A DNA stretch of 64,000 bases, taken from positions 21,437,930 to 21,501,929 of the forward strand of contig JACMZG010000008.1 of NCBI GenBank assembly GCA_018340805.1, in the 5' to 3' direction. Source of the DNA: Microvelia longipes (taxonomy: Eukaryota; Arthropoda; Insecta; Hemiptera; Veliidae). Both the position numbers and the translations under genes were made by a program. The notes beneath the pieces are model-generated. The model was not told the DNA's origin. It searched no databases and was given only the letters and a program-made list of their open reading frames with translations. Shown here piece by piece: positions 1 through 64,000 of the stretch (its first letter is position 1; each line of letters starts with the position of its first letter).

Positions 1-53993
<53,993 letters not shown>

Positions 53994-54199
53994 ACATTTT
54001 TAGCCTTAAGGCCTTACTGCTGGGATAAGAGGATAAAAACTTTAAAAAATAGATATATCTCCTATTCAAAACTATTCATTAAACATCTTTAATAGTGCTA
54101 CTTCCTGATTCTAATAATGTACACTCTTGGACCTTATTTCAACCCTTTATGACCTAAACAATCACCTGGTAGATACAAACTCTCACTGGTTGTCCCTGT

Positions 54200-54410
54200 T
54201 AAGAATAAAAGAAGAAGTCTCTCCACAAAAATGTATTTCTTTAATAGCAAAGTGTTTTCAGATCAGATATCAAAGATAGAACCCAACATTGATATCTGAT
54301 TGGTAATACTCATCTATCACTCCCTTCTTTATTCAACGGCTAGCACTGATGAAAGCACTTTGCTATAAAGAAATACATTTTTTGGGCAAGACTTCTTCTT
54401 ATTTTATTAA
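54200..54410. repeat. Fold-back (inverted repeat) element in the 3' UTR region
   Basis: Left arm TTAAGAATAAAAGAAGAAGT ... AAATGTATTTCTTTAATAGC; right arm the approximate reverse complement ending AAGACTTCTTCTTATTTTAT. A second inner inverted pair (CAGATATCAA / TTGATATCTG) lies near 54261 and 54290. Confidence 0.8.
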
Positions 54411-54740
54411 GATGAACTTTATTGCCACTTGCCTTACTTCTTTTCTGTTAAGATACTTTGTTGCTCTTGGATGAATAATAGAATGCTAATGTTTACTGCT
54501 GGTTGTTTAAGGAAATATTTTAAGTTACAAACAACTAAATTCAACTAGTAATAACCTTTACCCATTTCTGACTTAGCTAAAACATCTAATTGAATTACTC
54601 CAACACCACCCAAAAGTTGAATTACCCATTAAACCTCTTAAAGTGTGCCACAAAAAGTTATGTTGTAAGGGCTTTTGTGCTGTGTTGAATTAGAAGAGTA
54701 ATACTTAATCATTTATATGAATAGAAGATGTTTCTATTTT

Positions 54741-54825
54741 TGAGGATTTGAACCTCCCATCCCACAGTAGAGGCTAACATCCGAGTGCTTTGATACGACT
54801 CACCACCTCCCCACCTACTTCATTC
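54741..54825 (-). mobile_element. Degraded tRNA-SINE head
   Basis: The minus strand has a perfect box B (GGTTCAAATCC, 54754-54744) and upstream AAAGCACTCGGATGTTAGCC, a tRNA-like anticodon-arm region. Box A is degenerate. Confidence 0.45.
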
Positions 54826-55200
54826 ATCGTCTAATTATTGATTTATTTGTACATTTTATTTATTATTTAATTAACTTTTTCAATTGTACATTTTAATTTC
54901 TCTTTCATAATTAATTTATAATGTATATAGGTAACATTTAAAATTAATAAATAATTGCATTTTTCTTTCTTTTGCACTACTTTGTATATAAATTAACTTA
55001 TTAACTCGGAAAGTCTAATATTAATGTAATTAGTTATTTTAATGATCTTAGTTGTTTTTTTGTTTTAATATCTTTTAGTGTCATTTTGTGATCAGGGGAC
55101 CCTAAAGTGAAGTGATAATTTAATTTAATAAAAAATGATAATAAAATGCTTATTCTAGTTGTTTACTAAAGAAACACAATAAAATTGTGCAAATGAAAAG

Positions 55201-55884
55201 TATTTGATTGCTTTAAGTGGTTTTTTTAAATTTAAATTTGTATTTATTTTATTTATTGCGGCAGGAATATTTTGGTTAAAATTTAAGCTCACACTTAGTT
55301 TATTACTGATTTATAATAACTATTATAAACTATTATAACTATTATTTACTATATTTTTATGCTAACACTGTTCGATGTCCAACTTACCGTACTCCTAATT
55401 ATTTATTATATTTATTATTTAATTTAAAATCCTATTTAAACTTTATTAAATTATCCTTTAAAATAATAGAATCTGCTAACATATCCCAGTTTTTAATTTT
55501 GTTGTTCCATTTTATACTTCTTTTTATATTTTAGTCTTTTATTTATTTTTATCAATGAAAACAATATCTTGCGTTATGATTGATATTTTTAATGTCATTG
55601 TTAAACATTTTGCCTTTGTCAAACTATATAGAAATCAGAAAGAAATATATTCGTACTTTAAATATTATTTTAACCTTTTTTTATAACCTTACCCTTCCTT
55701 TTTACTTGTGGGCTACAAACTTAACAAGCATCTAGAAAACAAATGTGGACACATGTCTTAGTTCAATATTAACAAAACTGTTACAAATAAGGTGTGTATA
55801 AGATTCCTTTGATGTTGCTGATTGTATAAAAGAGTAACAAAAATTAACAGAAACACCAAACTGCGTTTGGAGTGGTTTCAAAGG
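55201..55884. other. Intergenic AT-rich stretch
   Basis: No coding, RNA or element signature recognised. A minus-strand reading frame at 55732-55938 has no recognisable motif and runs into a repeat. Confidence 0.6.
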
Positions 55885-55885
55885 A

Positions 55886-56842
55886 AAAAATTGGGCATAG
55901 GGTACCTCTGAACTTTTTTTCATCATATTAGATTCCATAGAAGAATCAGCTACCGTCGATACTTGCTGTTGGATATGAATATCCCTGGACCAGTTTCATC
56001 AGCAGGTGGGGCAACACTCGAGCTCTCAACTAATTAAGTTATATCAGTGAATAACTTTATTAGTTGAGAGCCTGAGTGTTGCCCCGCCTGCTGATGATGG
56101 TGTTATGCCGAAACTGGTGCAGGGATATTCATATCCAACAGCAAGTATGGACGGTAGCTGATTCTTCAACTTGCGGTACATACACCCTTTTTAATATTAG
56201 ATTCCTTATGCTCGTCCCCACTATTTCAGACTTACTAATTTATATTGCAGTAAGTTTTCAATGAGTATAACATTGGTTTCATTCCCAGCGGTCTCTCATA
56301 CAGACCTTGCTAAATGCTGCTTAACATAAGTGATTCAACGAAACCTGTGGATATACTAGCCTTATTGAAATGAGACTTAGTGTTTTTATTTTTTTACTTA
56401 AAGTGATACACTTGTAACAAATTTCAACTCAAATAAGATCATTTTTAAAACAGAATCATGTCATTTGATGAAAAGTGAACTAATGCTGATAACGAGATAA
56501 AACTTGGCACATTTGTTGTTCTTATAGTATGAATAAATGTGTGCCAATTTTAAATCATCCAAACTTTTGCTGATCAAATTGAAATTTTGGTGAGTGATTA
56601 ATGATGGTTAATGACATTTTTAATAAAATACTTTCCTGATAGCACTAGGCCAAAAAATTTATTTTTGAACTTATTTTTCTACTCCCTTGCAAGAATCTGA
56701 ATGAATGGTAACAGACTGACAACTTTGTAAAAACTACTCAGGACATCTTAAAAACACCTGAAATGGATAATTTAAGTGGAGTTCAGATTTTAGAGGAAAT
56801 GCAATACTTCTCCTATATACCAACAGAAATCAGGAAAAGATA
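55886..56842 (-). repeat. 5S-bearing repeat family, copy f
   Basis: Minus-strand copy beginning (3' end) GGGTACCTCTGAAC at 55900. The 5S-like segment is at 56280-56327. It continues to CTTCTCCTATATACC near 56820 and is interrupted by a fold-back insertion at 55937-56193. Confidence 0.8.
55937..56193. mobile_element. Fold-back insertion with 12-bp target duplication
   Basis: ATATTAGATTCC occurs at 55925-55936 and 56194-56205. The insert contains two ~90-100-bp inverted arms (AGAATCAGCTACCGTC ... CTCTCAACTAAT and its complement) with one arm carrying about 14 extra bases. A single-copy tail follows, ending TACACCCTTTTTA. Confidence 0.82.
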
Positions 56843-56909
56843 AAAACGTACCCGTATATCTGAGATCCCTCAGATAGCAACATGACAGAGGTAATATATT
56901 ACATGTGTG

Positions 56910-57067
56910 TAATATATTGTTAACTTACTGAGTGTCTAACATATTAACTTACTGAGTGTGTAATATATTGTTAACTTACTGAGTGTCTAATATATTAACT
57001 TACTGAGTGTCTAATATATTAACTTACTGAGTGTGTAATATATTGTTAAATTACTGAGTGTGTAATG
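56910..57067. repeat. Minisatellite, 24/27-bp units
   Basis: About six units of the type TTAACTTACTGAGTGT followed by CTAATATA or GTAATATATTG. Confidence 0.88.
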
Positions 57068-57544
57068 TATACTGAATAATTGTTAAGATTACACTAACAT
57101 GAACACATCACTATGTGAATGTATGAAATCAAATTCACAGCTGCGTCTCATGTTTAAGAAGTAAAAGCTTAATCAAAATACTTGAAGTATAATTACCCTT
57201 TATCCGAGAACTTATACACCTGTATTTTTATCAACACTTGTACTTCTTATTATTATTATTGTAAAATTTTTAGAAATTATACTTTAGAATAGTAGTGTGC
57301 GAATGTTTCCCTATTTAGCGAAGGGAATCTATTATTAAATACTTTTATTTGATGTATTTTTCGTGAGTTCTTGATCCAACACGTCACTAGTGTAATCATA
57401 TAAATAGTACAACATTACAGTAACATATATAATAAAACGTTTAAATGCAGTACACAACAGTGTGGGAAAAGCAGACAAGAATTTATTTTTTTAACCTTAA
57501 CTCGCTCTTATTAATTGCAGAGTGGCAATTAGAAGAGTAGAAAC

Positions 57545-57823
57545 CATAGAGATATATTACTAAAGGGGCCCTATTGGTTGAATTTTGAATCATCGAAAAA
57601 GTAACCTGACCACATTCGATTATCATTATAATGAAATAAACAGAACAAAAAAAACTGTACATTATATAGTAGAATGTTTAAAATACAAATTACAATGTGC
57701 AGGAAGCCGACAACAATTGATTTACTATAACGTTAAATCCCTCTTGGAGGAGCCCCCAAAAAATGTTTCAGGCCTCTTAATGTATTAAGATAGGCTATGC
57801 TCCCTCTAGTATATATCTCTATG
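57545..57823. mobile_element. MITE with 8-bp target duplication (hAT-like)
   Basis: The 13-bp terminal inverted repeats CATAGAGATATAT are perfect. GTAGAAAC flanks the element at 57537-57544 and 57824-57831. It is 279 bp with no reading frame of note. The 8-bp duplication fits hAT-type transposition. Confidence 0.82.
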
Positions 57824-57831
57824 GTAGAAAC

Positions 57832-58827
57832 GCTAAAATGGCCCTTAAGGGTTCAAACGTAAAAAATAAAATTTTAAGAATTAGATAGAAATTAAACATG
57901 AACTTATTACAATTTTTTACATTTATTTCTCCATTCACAATAAATACGCACAAAAATAATCAACTTAATAAAAAAAACACTAAACTAATTCACTAAATTA
58001 ACGCTTTAATGAAATAAATAGCTATGAAGATTTAAAAAAGAAGCAGTCAGTCAAAGATTAAAAACGTTTAGATATCTTTGTTTAGATAAGTTTAGTTTTG
58101 TCATGGAATGATAAGCAAAACCAAAACAAGGTTGCCAACTCAATTTCTTCGAAACTCAGTGTTTAGACATCATTTTACGGGATAGATAGCATTACTTTGG
58201 TCTCGTAAAACTATAGTCAAAGAATTAATTTTAGTTCCTTTTGGAGATAAACGTAACTTTTCGGATTAAAACCAGTGTAACAAAGATTTATTTTGTTTCC
58301 GTGAGTTGATAAAATAAGCTTTTAATTTCTATTTCGGTTAGAATCGGAAGTTGGATCACGATTGGACATTCCCAGTGTTCATACGGTCCCAGCATTTTGG
58401 ACTGGACCTAAATGAATTGTGTCACTTCGGTCGAATTCTGAATTACACGGAGAAGGCAAAAGTTTACATTACCTTCTCTTTTTTTAGCGAATTTCCATAA
58501 GTAAATTACGGTTATTAGGTTGTTCGGATAACGCAAGTCATCTTGGATTTACTCAATGTCGTAAACAGACTTAAAGATCCATCTATAATGCTGTGAATGT
58601 AAGTCAGGTATTGTAATAAATTAATGCTCATTATTATAATTAAGATTAATGCTCATCTTTATCACGTTTTATCGAATTTCTTTTTAAAAAATGCATGAAA
58701 ATTGACAAGCAAGTAGAAGTGTAACTGTTCCGACTAAAGTAATATATAAACCAAGTAGAGAAATTCCTAGACTAACGCTAAAGTAAAACCAAGTAGGGAA
58801 ACTCCTACCTATGTAAAAACTCAGACA
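57832..58827. other. Intergenic stretch
   Basis: No gene recognised. A somewhat GC-richer patch lies at 58330-58470, and a TTTTTAGCGAATTTCC motif shared with the intronic hairpins is at about 58483. Confidence 0.5.
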
Positions 58828-59635
58828 TGCGTTATAGAGATATTATTACTAGAGAGGCCTTATAGGTTAAATTTTGAAACATCGAAAAAGTAACCTGACC
58901 ACCTTCGATTATAAATACAATAAAATAATCAGTACAAAATTACAATAACGTATAGGAGAATGTTAAAAATACAAACTAAAACACAAACAATGAGCGGGAA
59001 GCCAAAGTCGATTGATTTATTATAACTTTAACTCACTCTTGAAGGAGGTTTCAATTAAGTTACACAGAGTTCCAAAAACATAGAGATATTATTACTTGAG
59101 GGGCCCTGTAGGTTAAATTTTGAAACATCGAAAAAGTAACCTGACCACATTCTATTATCAAAATAAACAGAACAAAATTACAGTAGTCTATGTAGTATAA
59201 CGTTTATAATACATATCAAAACGCGAACAATGTGCGGAAAGCCAAATTAATAAATATATATTAACCTTAACCCGCAGTTAGAGGTGATTTCAATGAAATT
59301 ACACAGGGCCAGATGTTTCAGGCCTCTCTATTCTCTATGCATAGAGATATTATTACTAGAGAGGCCCTATTAGCTGAATTTTGAAACATCGAAAAAGTAA
59401 CCTGACCACCTTCGACTAAAAATATAATGAAATAAACAAAACAAAATTACATTAATTTTGTATAGTAGAACGTTTAAATACAACTCAAAACACGAACGAA
59501 GTGCGGGAAGCCAAAAACAATTGATTTATTTTAACCCTTAGCTCATTCTTGGAGGACGTTCAATGAGGTTACCTAGATCCCCTGAGAGCCCCAAAACGAT
59601 GTTTCAGGCCACTCAGTGTATTAAGATAGGATCTC
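58828..59635. repeat. Head-to-tail array of three MITE-related units
   Basis: Three ~250-300-bp units start at about 58835, 59080 and 59340, each opening with GAGATATTATTACT-GAG-GGCC and AACATCGAAAAAGTAACCTG. They are relatives of the MITE at 57545-57823, all in the same orientation. Confidence 0.8.
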
Positions 59636-59714
59636 TATGACATGCATGATCAGCTGATAGCTAGCTCAAAAATAAAAAAAATAGTAAAATTGAAAAAACT
59701 GCTTATGAGCCTTT

Positions 59715-59930
59715 TAGGATTTAGGTCAGTGCTGTATGGGTGATCGCTGAGAATGATACGGATGCGTTTACTATCTAAAGACGAAGCGAGTCAAAAGGCA
59801 TGTTGCAGTATAAATTTGGTGAACTGTATTTCTATAAGGACGAGCGAAGCAAGTCTAAAGTTGGGAGGATGAGCGTAGCGAATCCGATGTAATGAGGAAA
59901 AGTTCTGAGGTACCCCGTACCCAATTTTTT
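59715..59930 (+). repeat. 5S-bearing repeat family, 3' fragment g
   Basis: Begins in the 5S-like segment (59721-59760) and ends GAGGTACCCCGTACCC. The upstream half of the family consensus is absent. Confidence 0.75.
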
Positions 59931-61138
59931 ATCCATGCCATCATATTTAAACTTTTTTAAATTATTAAAATAATTATTTGACTGAGATCTTTTTAAGTTG
60001 TTACCAATATCCCTTGATTTATGTCCATGACATTTAGATTTTTCCCGTGAGAGAGACTATACCTAAATTCTAAAAATATACTGAAATCCATTTCAGGCTT
60101 AAAGAAGTCGTTGATGGTGCAATAAAAAATGTCAATTATTTTTTTATTATACGAAGTATAATACTCCGTCTTTCATAACTAGGGGCCTCATGTTCAAAGT
60201 AGTGATACTTGGGAATTAAATAACATTATAATTCCAGCCCAAAAAACAAAACAAACCTAATTTACTTATAATTAAAATATAGTTTTAAGTCGTGTGTTAT
60301 GCTTGCATAGATCTAAATGAGGCTCTCGGATATTACAATATATTAACGATAGATACCAGTGTACATTTAATCATACACATATTATTTTAAGAAAACATTT
60401 GAATTTATCATTCACATGATTATCACAGAAAAAATGTAAAAGAGCTACTTAAATAAGTGTTTCTATCTTAAAAGATTCAAATACAACAAAGTATTTATGT
60501 ATATAATTATTAAATATATTAATAAGTTTAAATTAAACATTAATAAATTACTATTCCATAGAAATAGATTAAGGAATTAAACCCGCAATACATGTTTAAA
60601 TGTATAAAAATATTTAAACTAAACCTGGTTCATAACTACATATTATTTCTTTATATTTTCTCCGTGCACAGTTGCGGGCTAGACTCTTTGTATTACGTGA
60701 GTTTTACTTTTTATAGTGTTTTCGTACTTTAATATATATGTGTTAATTTAATGGTTTTGTATTAAATTTTGTGAAATAATTATTACAATAAGTTAGTTAA
60801 AGAAGAAGAGAAACTATAGTAAAGGTAAATTACATATTTTTATTAAGATTTTGAAGAACATACAGACGACAGTGTATTGCCGTAAAATAAGTTAACATTA
60901 CAATTGCTTTTATTATATTCAAAACGTTTAGGTTAAAGTTATTAATTACTAATAATATTTGAAGGGAAAAACAAATATAACTCTCAAAAATGTTAATTAA
61001 GTAGTGCACTCGAAAAATAAAAGTTTAATTAGCCGCTTGTTTTAAGTAATTTAAACAAACCAGTATTTAAAGATTCGCACTTAAACCTCTATTGGATGTT
61101 ACAAAACGTATTTTTTACACAAAATGTTAACATTTTAT
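59931..61138. other. Intergenic AT-rich stretch
   Basis: No coding region recognised. A GC-richer patch near 60657-60705 followed by a GTAAAT donor-like site at 60824 could be an untranslated first exon of a gene further right, but nothing supports it directly. Confidence 0.4.
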
Positions 61139-61478
61139 ATGGATTCGGGGTGCCTCAGAACTTTTTTTCATCACATAGAATTCGCTACGCTCATCCTCTC
61201 TACTTGTTTCACTGTCCTCAGAATATAAAAATCACCACATTTATACTGCAAAACGTCTTCGGACACGCTTTGCTCGTCCTCAGATAGTAAATACATCCTT
61301 TTCATTCCTAACGGTCACCCATCCAGCACTGATCCCACTCGAAGCTGATTAACTTTTATGATCCAACAAAATGCATGGATGTATTTATCGTATGGAAACG
61401 AAACTTGCTGTACATATTTATTACGTACAAGTATACACTTGTACTGAATTTCAATAAAATCAAATTATTTTCCGATTT
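61139..61478 (-). repeat. 5S-bearing repeat family, fragment h
   Basis: Minus-strand copy with the GGGGTGCCTCAGAAC end at 61146 and the 5S-like segment at 61304-61355. It continues to the TACAAGTGTATACTTGTAC-like region near 61440. Confidence 0.75.
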
Positions 61479-61954
61479 CTTAATTTTTTTTAAATAACGC
61501 ACACAAGGAAATATATAGCTAACATTAAGTGATAAGCTGTTTTTATTGTGATATAGAATAATAAAAATAGATATAGATAATAAAAATGTGGAAGTTCTAT
61601 AAGAGAAGTAGTGAAACCAAAGAGTTTTTGTTGATGGTGAAAAAATATCAAACTGAAATATCGTGGATCGATTGACCAAACGATTTAACGAATATTTAAA
61701 ATTTTTGATGACTCAGCAAAATAGGATGTCGTAGTTAAAAAAATATAATCTTCCGGGCAGCACTACTCGACCTGAAGTCTAATTTGTTTACTCTCTAGCA
61801 TGACACATACACTCACGCATAGGCAGTATGACGAACTAGTTAGTACGTCATGAAAATGTCTAAAACGGATTATTATGGCGAAACCTCGGTTTCAGATTTT
61901 TAGGGTGAAAACAATACTACTTCTTGGGAACCATTTTTAATGAACCTTATTTAA

Positions 61955-62195
61955 CATTTTAGCGAGCGAAGCGAGCCTTTTTGCATGTATATTTTTAGCA
62001 TTTTTAGCCAGCCATTTTTACTACATTTATGTATCCAGTTTTAGCAATCTAGCGAGCGAAGCGAGCTCTTATCAATTCATCTTTTTTATATTAGCATTTG
62101 CTAGCAGAGCAAGCCTTTTTTCAATTATGTATAGTTATGGCCATCTAGAGAGAGATACCATTATTTAATTAAGCGAGTAAAGCGAGCCTATCATC
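61955..62195. repeat. Spaced repeat of an AGCGAGCGAAGCGAGC motif
   Basis: The motif appears at about 61962, 62051, 62100 (degraded) and 62171 (degraded), with similar TTTTTGCAT/ATCAATT-type sequence between. Confidence 0.6.
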
Positions 62196-62880
62196 AATTA
62201 ATTTTATTTGGTGTATTCTTTTAACGCGAATTCCTGATGCAACACATTACTTGTAATAATTATTAATTGAATTACAAATAATTACTTCTGAAACATGTCA
62301 AAAGTTTTAATGCATGCATAAACGTTTTTAGATGATACAAACAGTACCTTACAAAAATGCAAATTCTTTATTTTAGGCCTTCTTTGACGGTACAAGACCC
62401 TCACTAAATCGAATGTACCACTAGATATCCAATGTATTCATGAATAATAATATCAACTACTTATTATTCACAAGTCTAAATATAAGAGCTTATCTGGCTA
62501 ATCTAAATAAATATTTATTTATGTATAAATTTCTAACGGATTAACTTGGATTCGAATTGATTAATCGAAACTGCAAAAATTTGCTTTCAATATTCTGTAT
62601 TCCTATCTATACTACTCATATCACTCTCTCACTTGTGATCAACTCGTGATAACAAGTGAACACGCGAAATTAATATTTTTTTAAAATTAATATTAATTCT
62701 AGAAATGATATATTACTATGATTTATGCATGTGGCAAATGTGGCGAAATTCCCGGACAGTGAAAACGATGCACCGGTGCAATGTGATTTTTGTTTTAAAA
62801 AGTATTTCGTGGAGTGCACATCACTTACAGAAACAGAGTTAAGGTGTATTAAGCTGAAAATTAATCGTACACTGCTGTAA

Positions 62881-62938
62881 TACCAACACCAACAACGTCT
62901 TTCCACTAAATTAGTAGAAAGACGTTGTTGGTGTTAGT
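62881..62938. repeat. Hairpin inside the non-LTR relic
   Basis: TAATACCAACACCAACAACG ... and its complement have 26-nt arms with one mismatch around a ~14-nt loop. Confidence 0.85.
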
Positions 62939-63177
62939 ATTATTGAAAAAAAAAAATTCCACTGCGCTTACTGAAGTTATGTACACTGCTGTATTTATGC
63001 GAAAATTGCAAAATACTATCCTTAAACCTAAATGCTAACGTCGAAACGATTAAAAAAGACGTAAGTTTAATAAAAAACTAACTAAAACTAAGAACTGAAC
63101 TGCCGCCTACTAATACTAAGCTAGAGGATTACTCAAGCAACCCTAATCCAAATAGTATATTTTTCATACCCAAATCA

Positions 63178-63960
63178 ATGAATGTTCTTAATTCCTTAAG
63201 AAGAAATTCAGAACATCATTACTTCTTAACCAATAGCAATTCCGTCGATCTTTTATTATATAACAATGAATTGCTTAAGAATCGTAGTCATGCCATTCTT
63301 CTTTCCTTAAGTAATCTTATCAACTCTTCTTTTAGTTATGGAGTCTTCCCAACATGTCTTAAGTCAAGTAAGATAGCACCTATTTTTAAAAAGGGTAATC
63401 GAGACAAGGACAATAGTTATCGACCTATATCTTTATCTTCAGTATTTAGTAAAGTGTTTGAAAAAGTTATCAAAGCACGGCTGGTCAATTTTAACAAGCA
63501 TGATATCTTACACAAAAGACAATTTGGGTTTCGGAAAGGCATTCAACCGTCAAAGCTATCAACGGTTTGACAGTCTTTATATATTAGGCGTTTGAAAATA
63601 AAAATGAAGTGTTAGCAATATCGTGTGACTTAAGTAAAGCATTTGACTGTATAAACCACGATATCCTAATGAGGAAGTTACATCACTACGGCATTAGAGG
63701 AGTCGTTCTAGACCTAATTTCATCTTTTCTTAGTAACCGGACTCGGGGCGTTTTCTTTTATGGAAGTGATGCTAAAATGCTTCACGGCGTACCACAAGGC
63801 TCTGTTTTGGATCCTTTACTTTTTTGATTTTATGTAAACGACTTACCAGATTTTAACTCATGGCGCATCCAGTTTGCTGATGATATCAGTTACACACTTT
63901 CAGGAAAAAATAAGCAAGATTTGGATATTTGTATAAATGAAGTTATATGTAATGTGAAAT
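63178..63960 (+). pseudogene. Reverse transcriptase fragment with frameshifts and stops
   Basis: The first open part, 63178-63570, covers RT fingers. The second, 63609-63827, contains the palm strand DLSKAFD and GVPQGSV. After a TGA at 63825-63827 the frame continues with FYVNDLPDF and IQFADDISYTLS to about 63960. Lineage as for the minus-strand LINE, Jockey/CR1-like, but a different subfamily by sequence. Confidence 0.82.
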
Positions 63961-64000
63961 AATAGTTTACGACTAATAAATCGACATTAAATTAAGGAAA

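Larger units (their letters stand above)
53994..55200 (+). other. Dhc64C: Probable Dhc64C 3' UTR and candidate poly(A) region
   Basis: No coding region follows the stop. AATAAA hexamers lie near 54204 and in a cluster at about 55128-55160. The last cluster follows a GT-rich stretch and is a reasonable, unproven cleavage region. The segment contains a fold-back element (54200-54410) and a degraded tRNA-SINE (about 54741-54825). Confidence 0.45.
62720..64000 (+). mobile_element. Degraded non-LTR retrotransposon with ORF1 PHD finger and RT fragment (runs off the window)
   Basis: ORF1-type zinc finger pieces (ACGKCG, then one frame over APVQCDFCFKKYFVECTSL) at 62727-62880 are followed by a coiled-coil-like stretch. 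RT sequence starts near 63170: KSSKIAPIFKKGNRDKDNSY, RPISLSSVFSKVFEKVI, DLSKAFDCINHDI, GVPQGSVLDPLLF and the FADD box near 63872. The endonuclease is missing, and the frame is broken near 63570, 63825 and 63960. Confidence 0.8.

Noticed and set aside
60657..60830. Untranslated first exon of a downstream gene
   Set aside because: Only a mild GC rise and one donor-like site; no promoter motif or coding exon follows before the window ends.
61356..61679. A 107-residue minus-strand protein
   Set aside because: It overlaps repeat fragment h, is composed mainly of AT-rich codons and has no motif.

Overview
The window is animal nuclear DNA from an AT-rich genome. It holds most of one large, intron-split gene on the + strand: the cytoplasmic dynein 1 heavy chain (Dhc64C / DYNC1H1 orthologue). 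At least 44 constitutive coding exons can be joined in frame between position 1 and the stop codon at 53991-53993, giving about 3,055 residues. That is roughly the C-terminal two-thirds of a ~4,640-residue protein, so the promoter, tail and first part of the linker lie upstream. The wording of the protein (for example the AAA1-AAA2 joint and the C-terminal end ...TSTALN) looks insect-like. Mariner, Jockey/CR1-type LINE, hAT-like and tRNA-SINE relics also fit an arthropod. I cannot name the species.

Layout: 1-3140 linker; 3569-10453 AAA1; 11139-22788 AAA2; 23072-26630 AAA3; 26631-30633 AAA4; 31025-31578 rising stalk coiled coil; 32264-35637 microtubule-binding domain (MTBD); 36151-37688 returning coiled coil and strut; 38277-43401 AAA5 region; 43967-45791 AAA6; 46569-53993 C-terminal domain. 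All four nucleotide-binding P-loops are present, and every joined exon boundary is GT-AG with matching phase.

Two things in the gene go beyond a standard dynein. First, the exon for the end of the ascending stalk helix and the first half of the MTBD is present twice (32264-32459 and 33432-33630). Both copies have the same phases, are about 78% identical in protein and are strongly diverged at synonymous sites. Including both would break the frame, so they look like mutually exclusive exons that swap the microtubule-contacting half of the motor. Second, a 27-nt in-frame microexon (11860-11886) with good splice sites lies between AAA1 and AAA2 and echoes the end of the preceding exon.

The introns and the 10 kb downstream are full of mobile-element debris: a dead mariner with TIRs and TA duplications; a minus-strand LINE reverse transcriptase; long-TIR MITEs; a MITE with an 8-bp target duplication plus a tandem array of its relatives; tRNA-derived SINE pieces; and a dispersed ~0.8-1 kb repeat family, seven copies or fragments of which carry a 5S-rRNA-like internal-promoter segment. 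A perfect 321-bp palindrome (26002-26322) sits in an insertion flanked by a 12-bp direct repeat, and a second fold-back insertion with a 12-bp duplication lies at 55937-56193. No protein-coding host gene is recognisable after 53993. The window ends inside a degraded non-LTR element with an ORF1-type PHD finger and a reverse transcriptase fragment.
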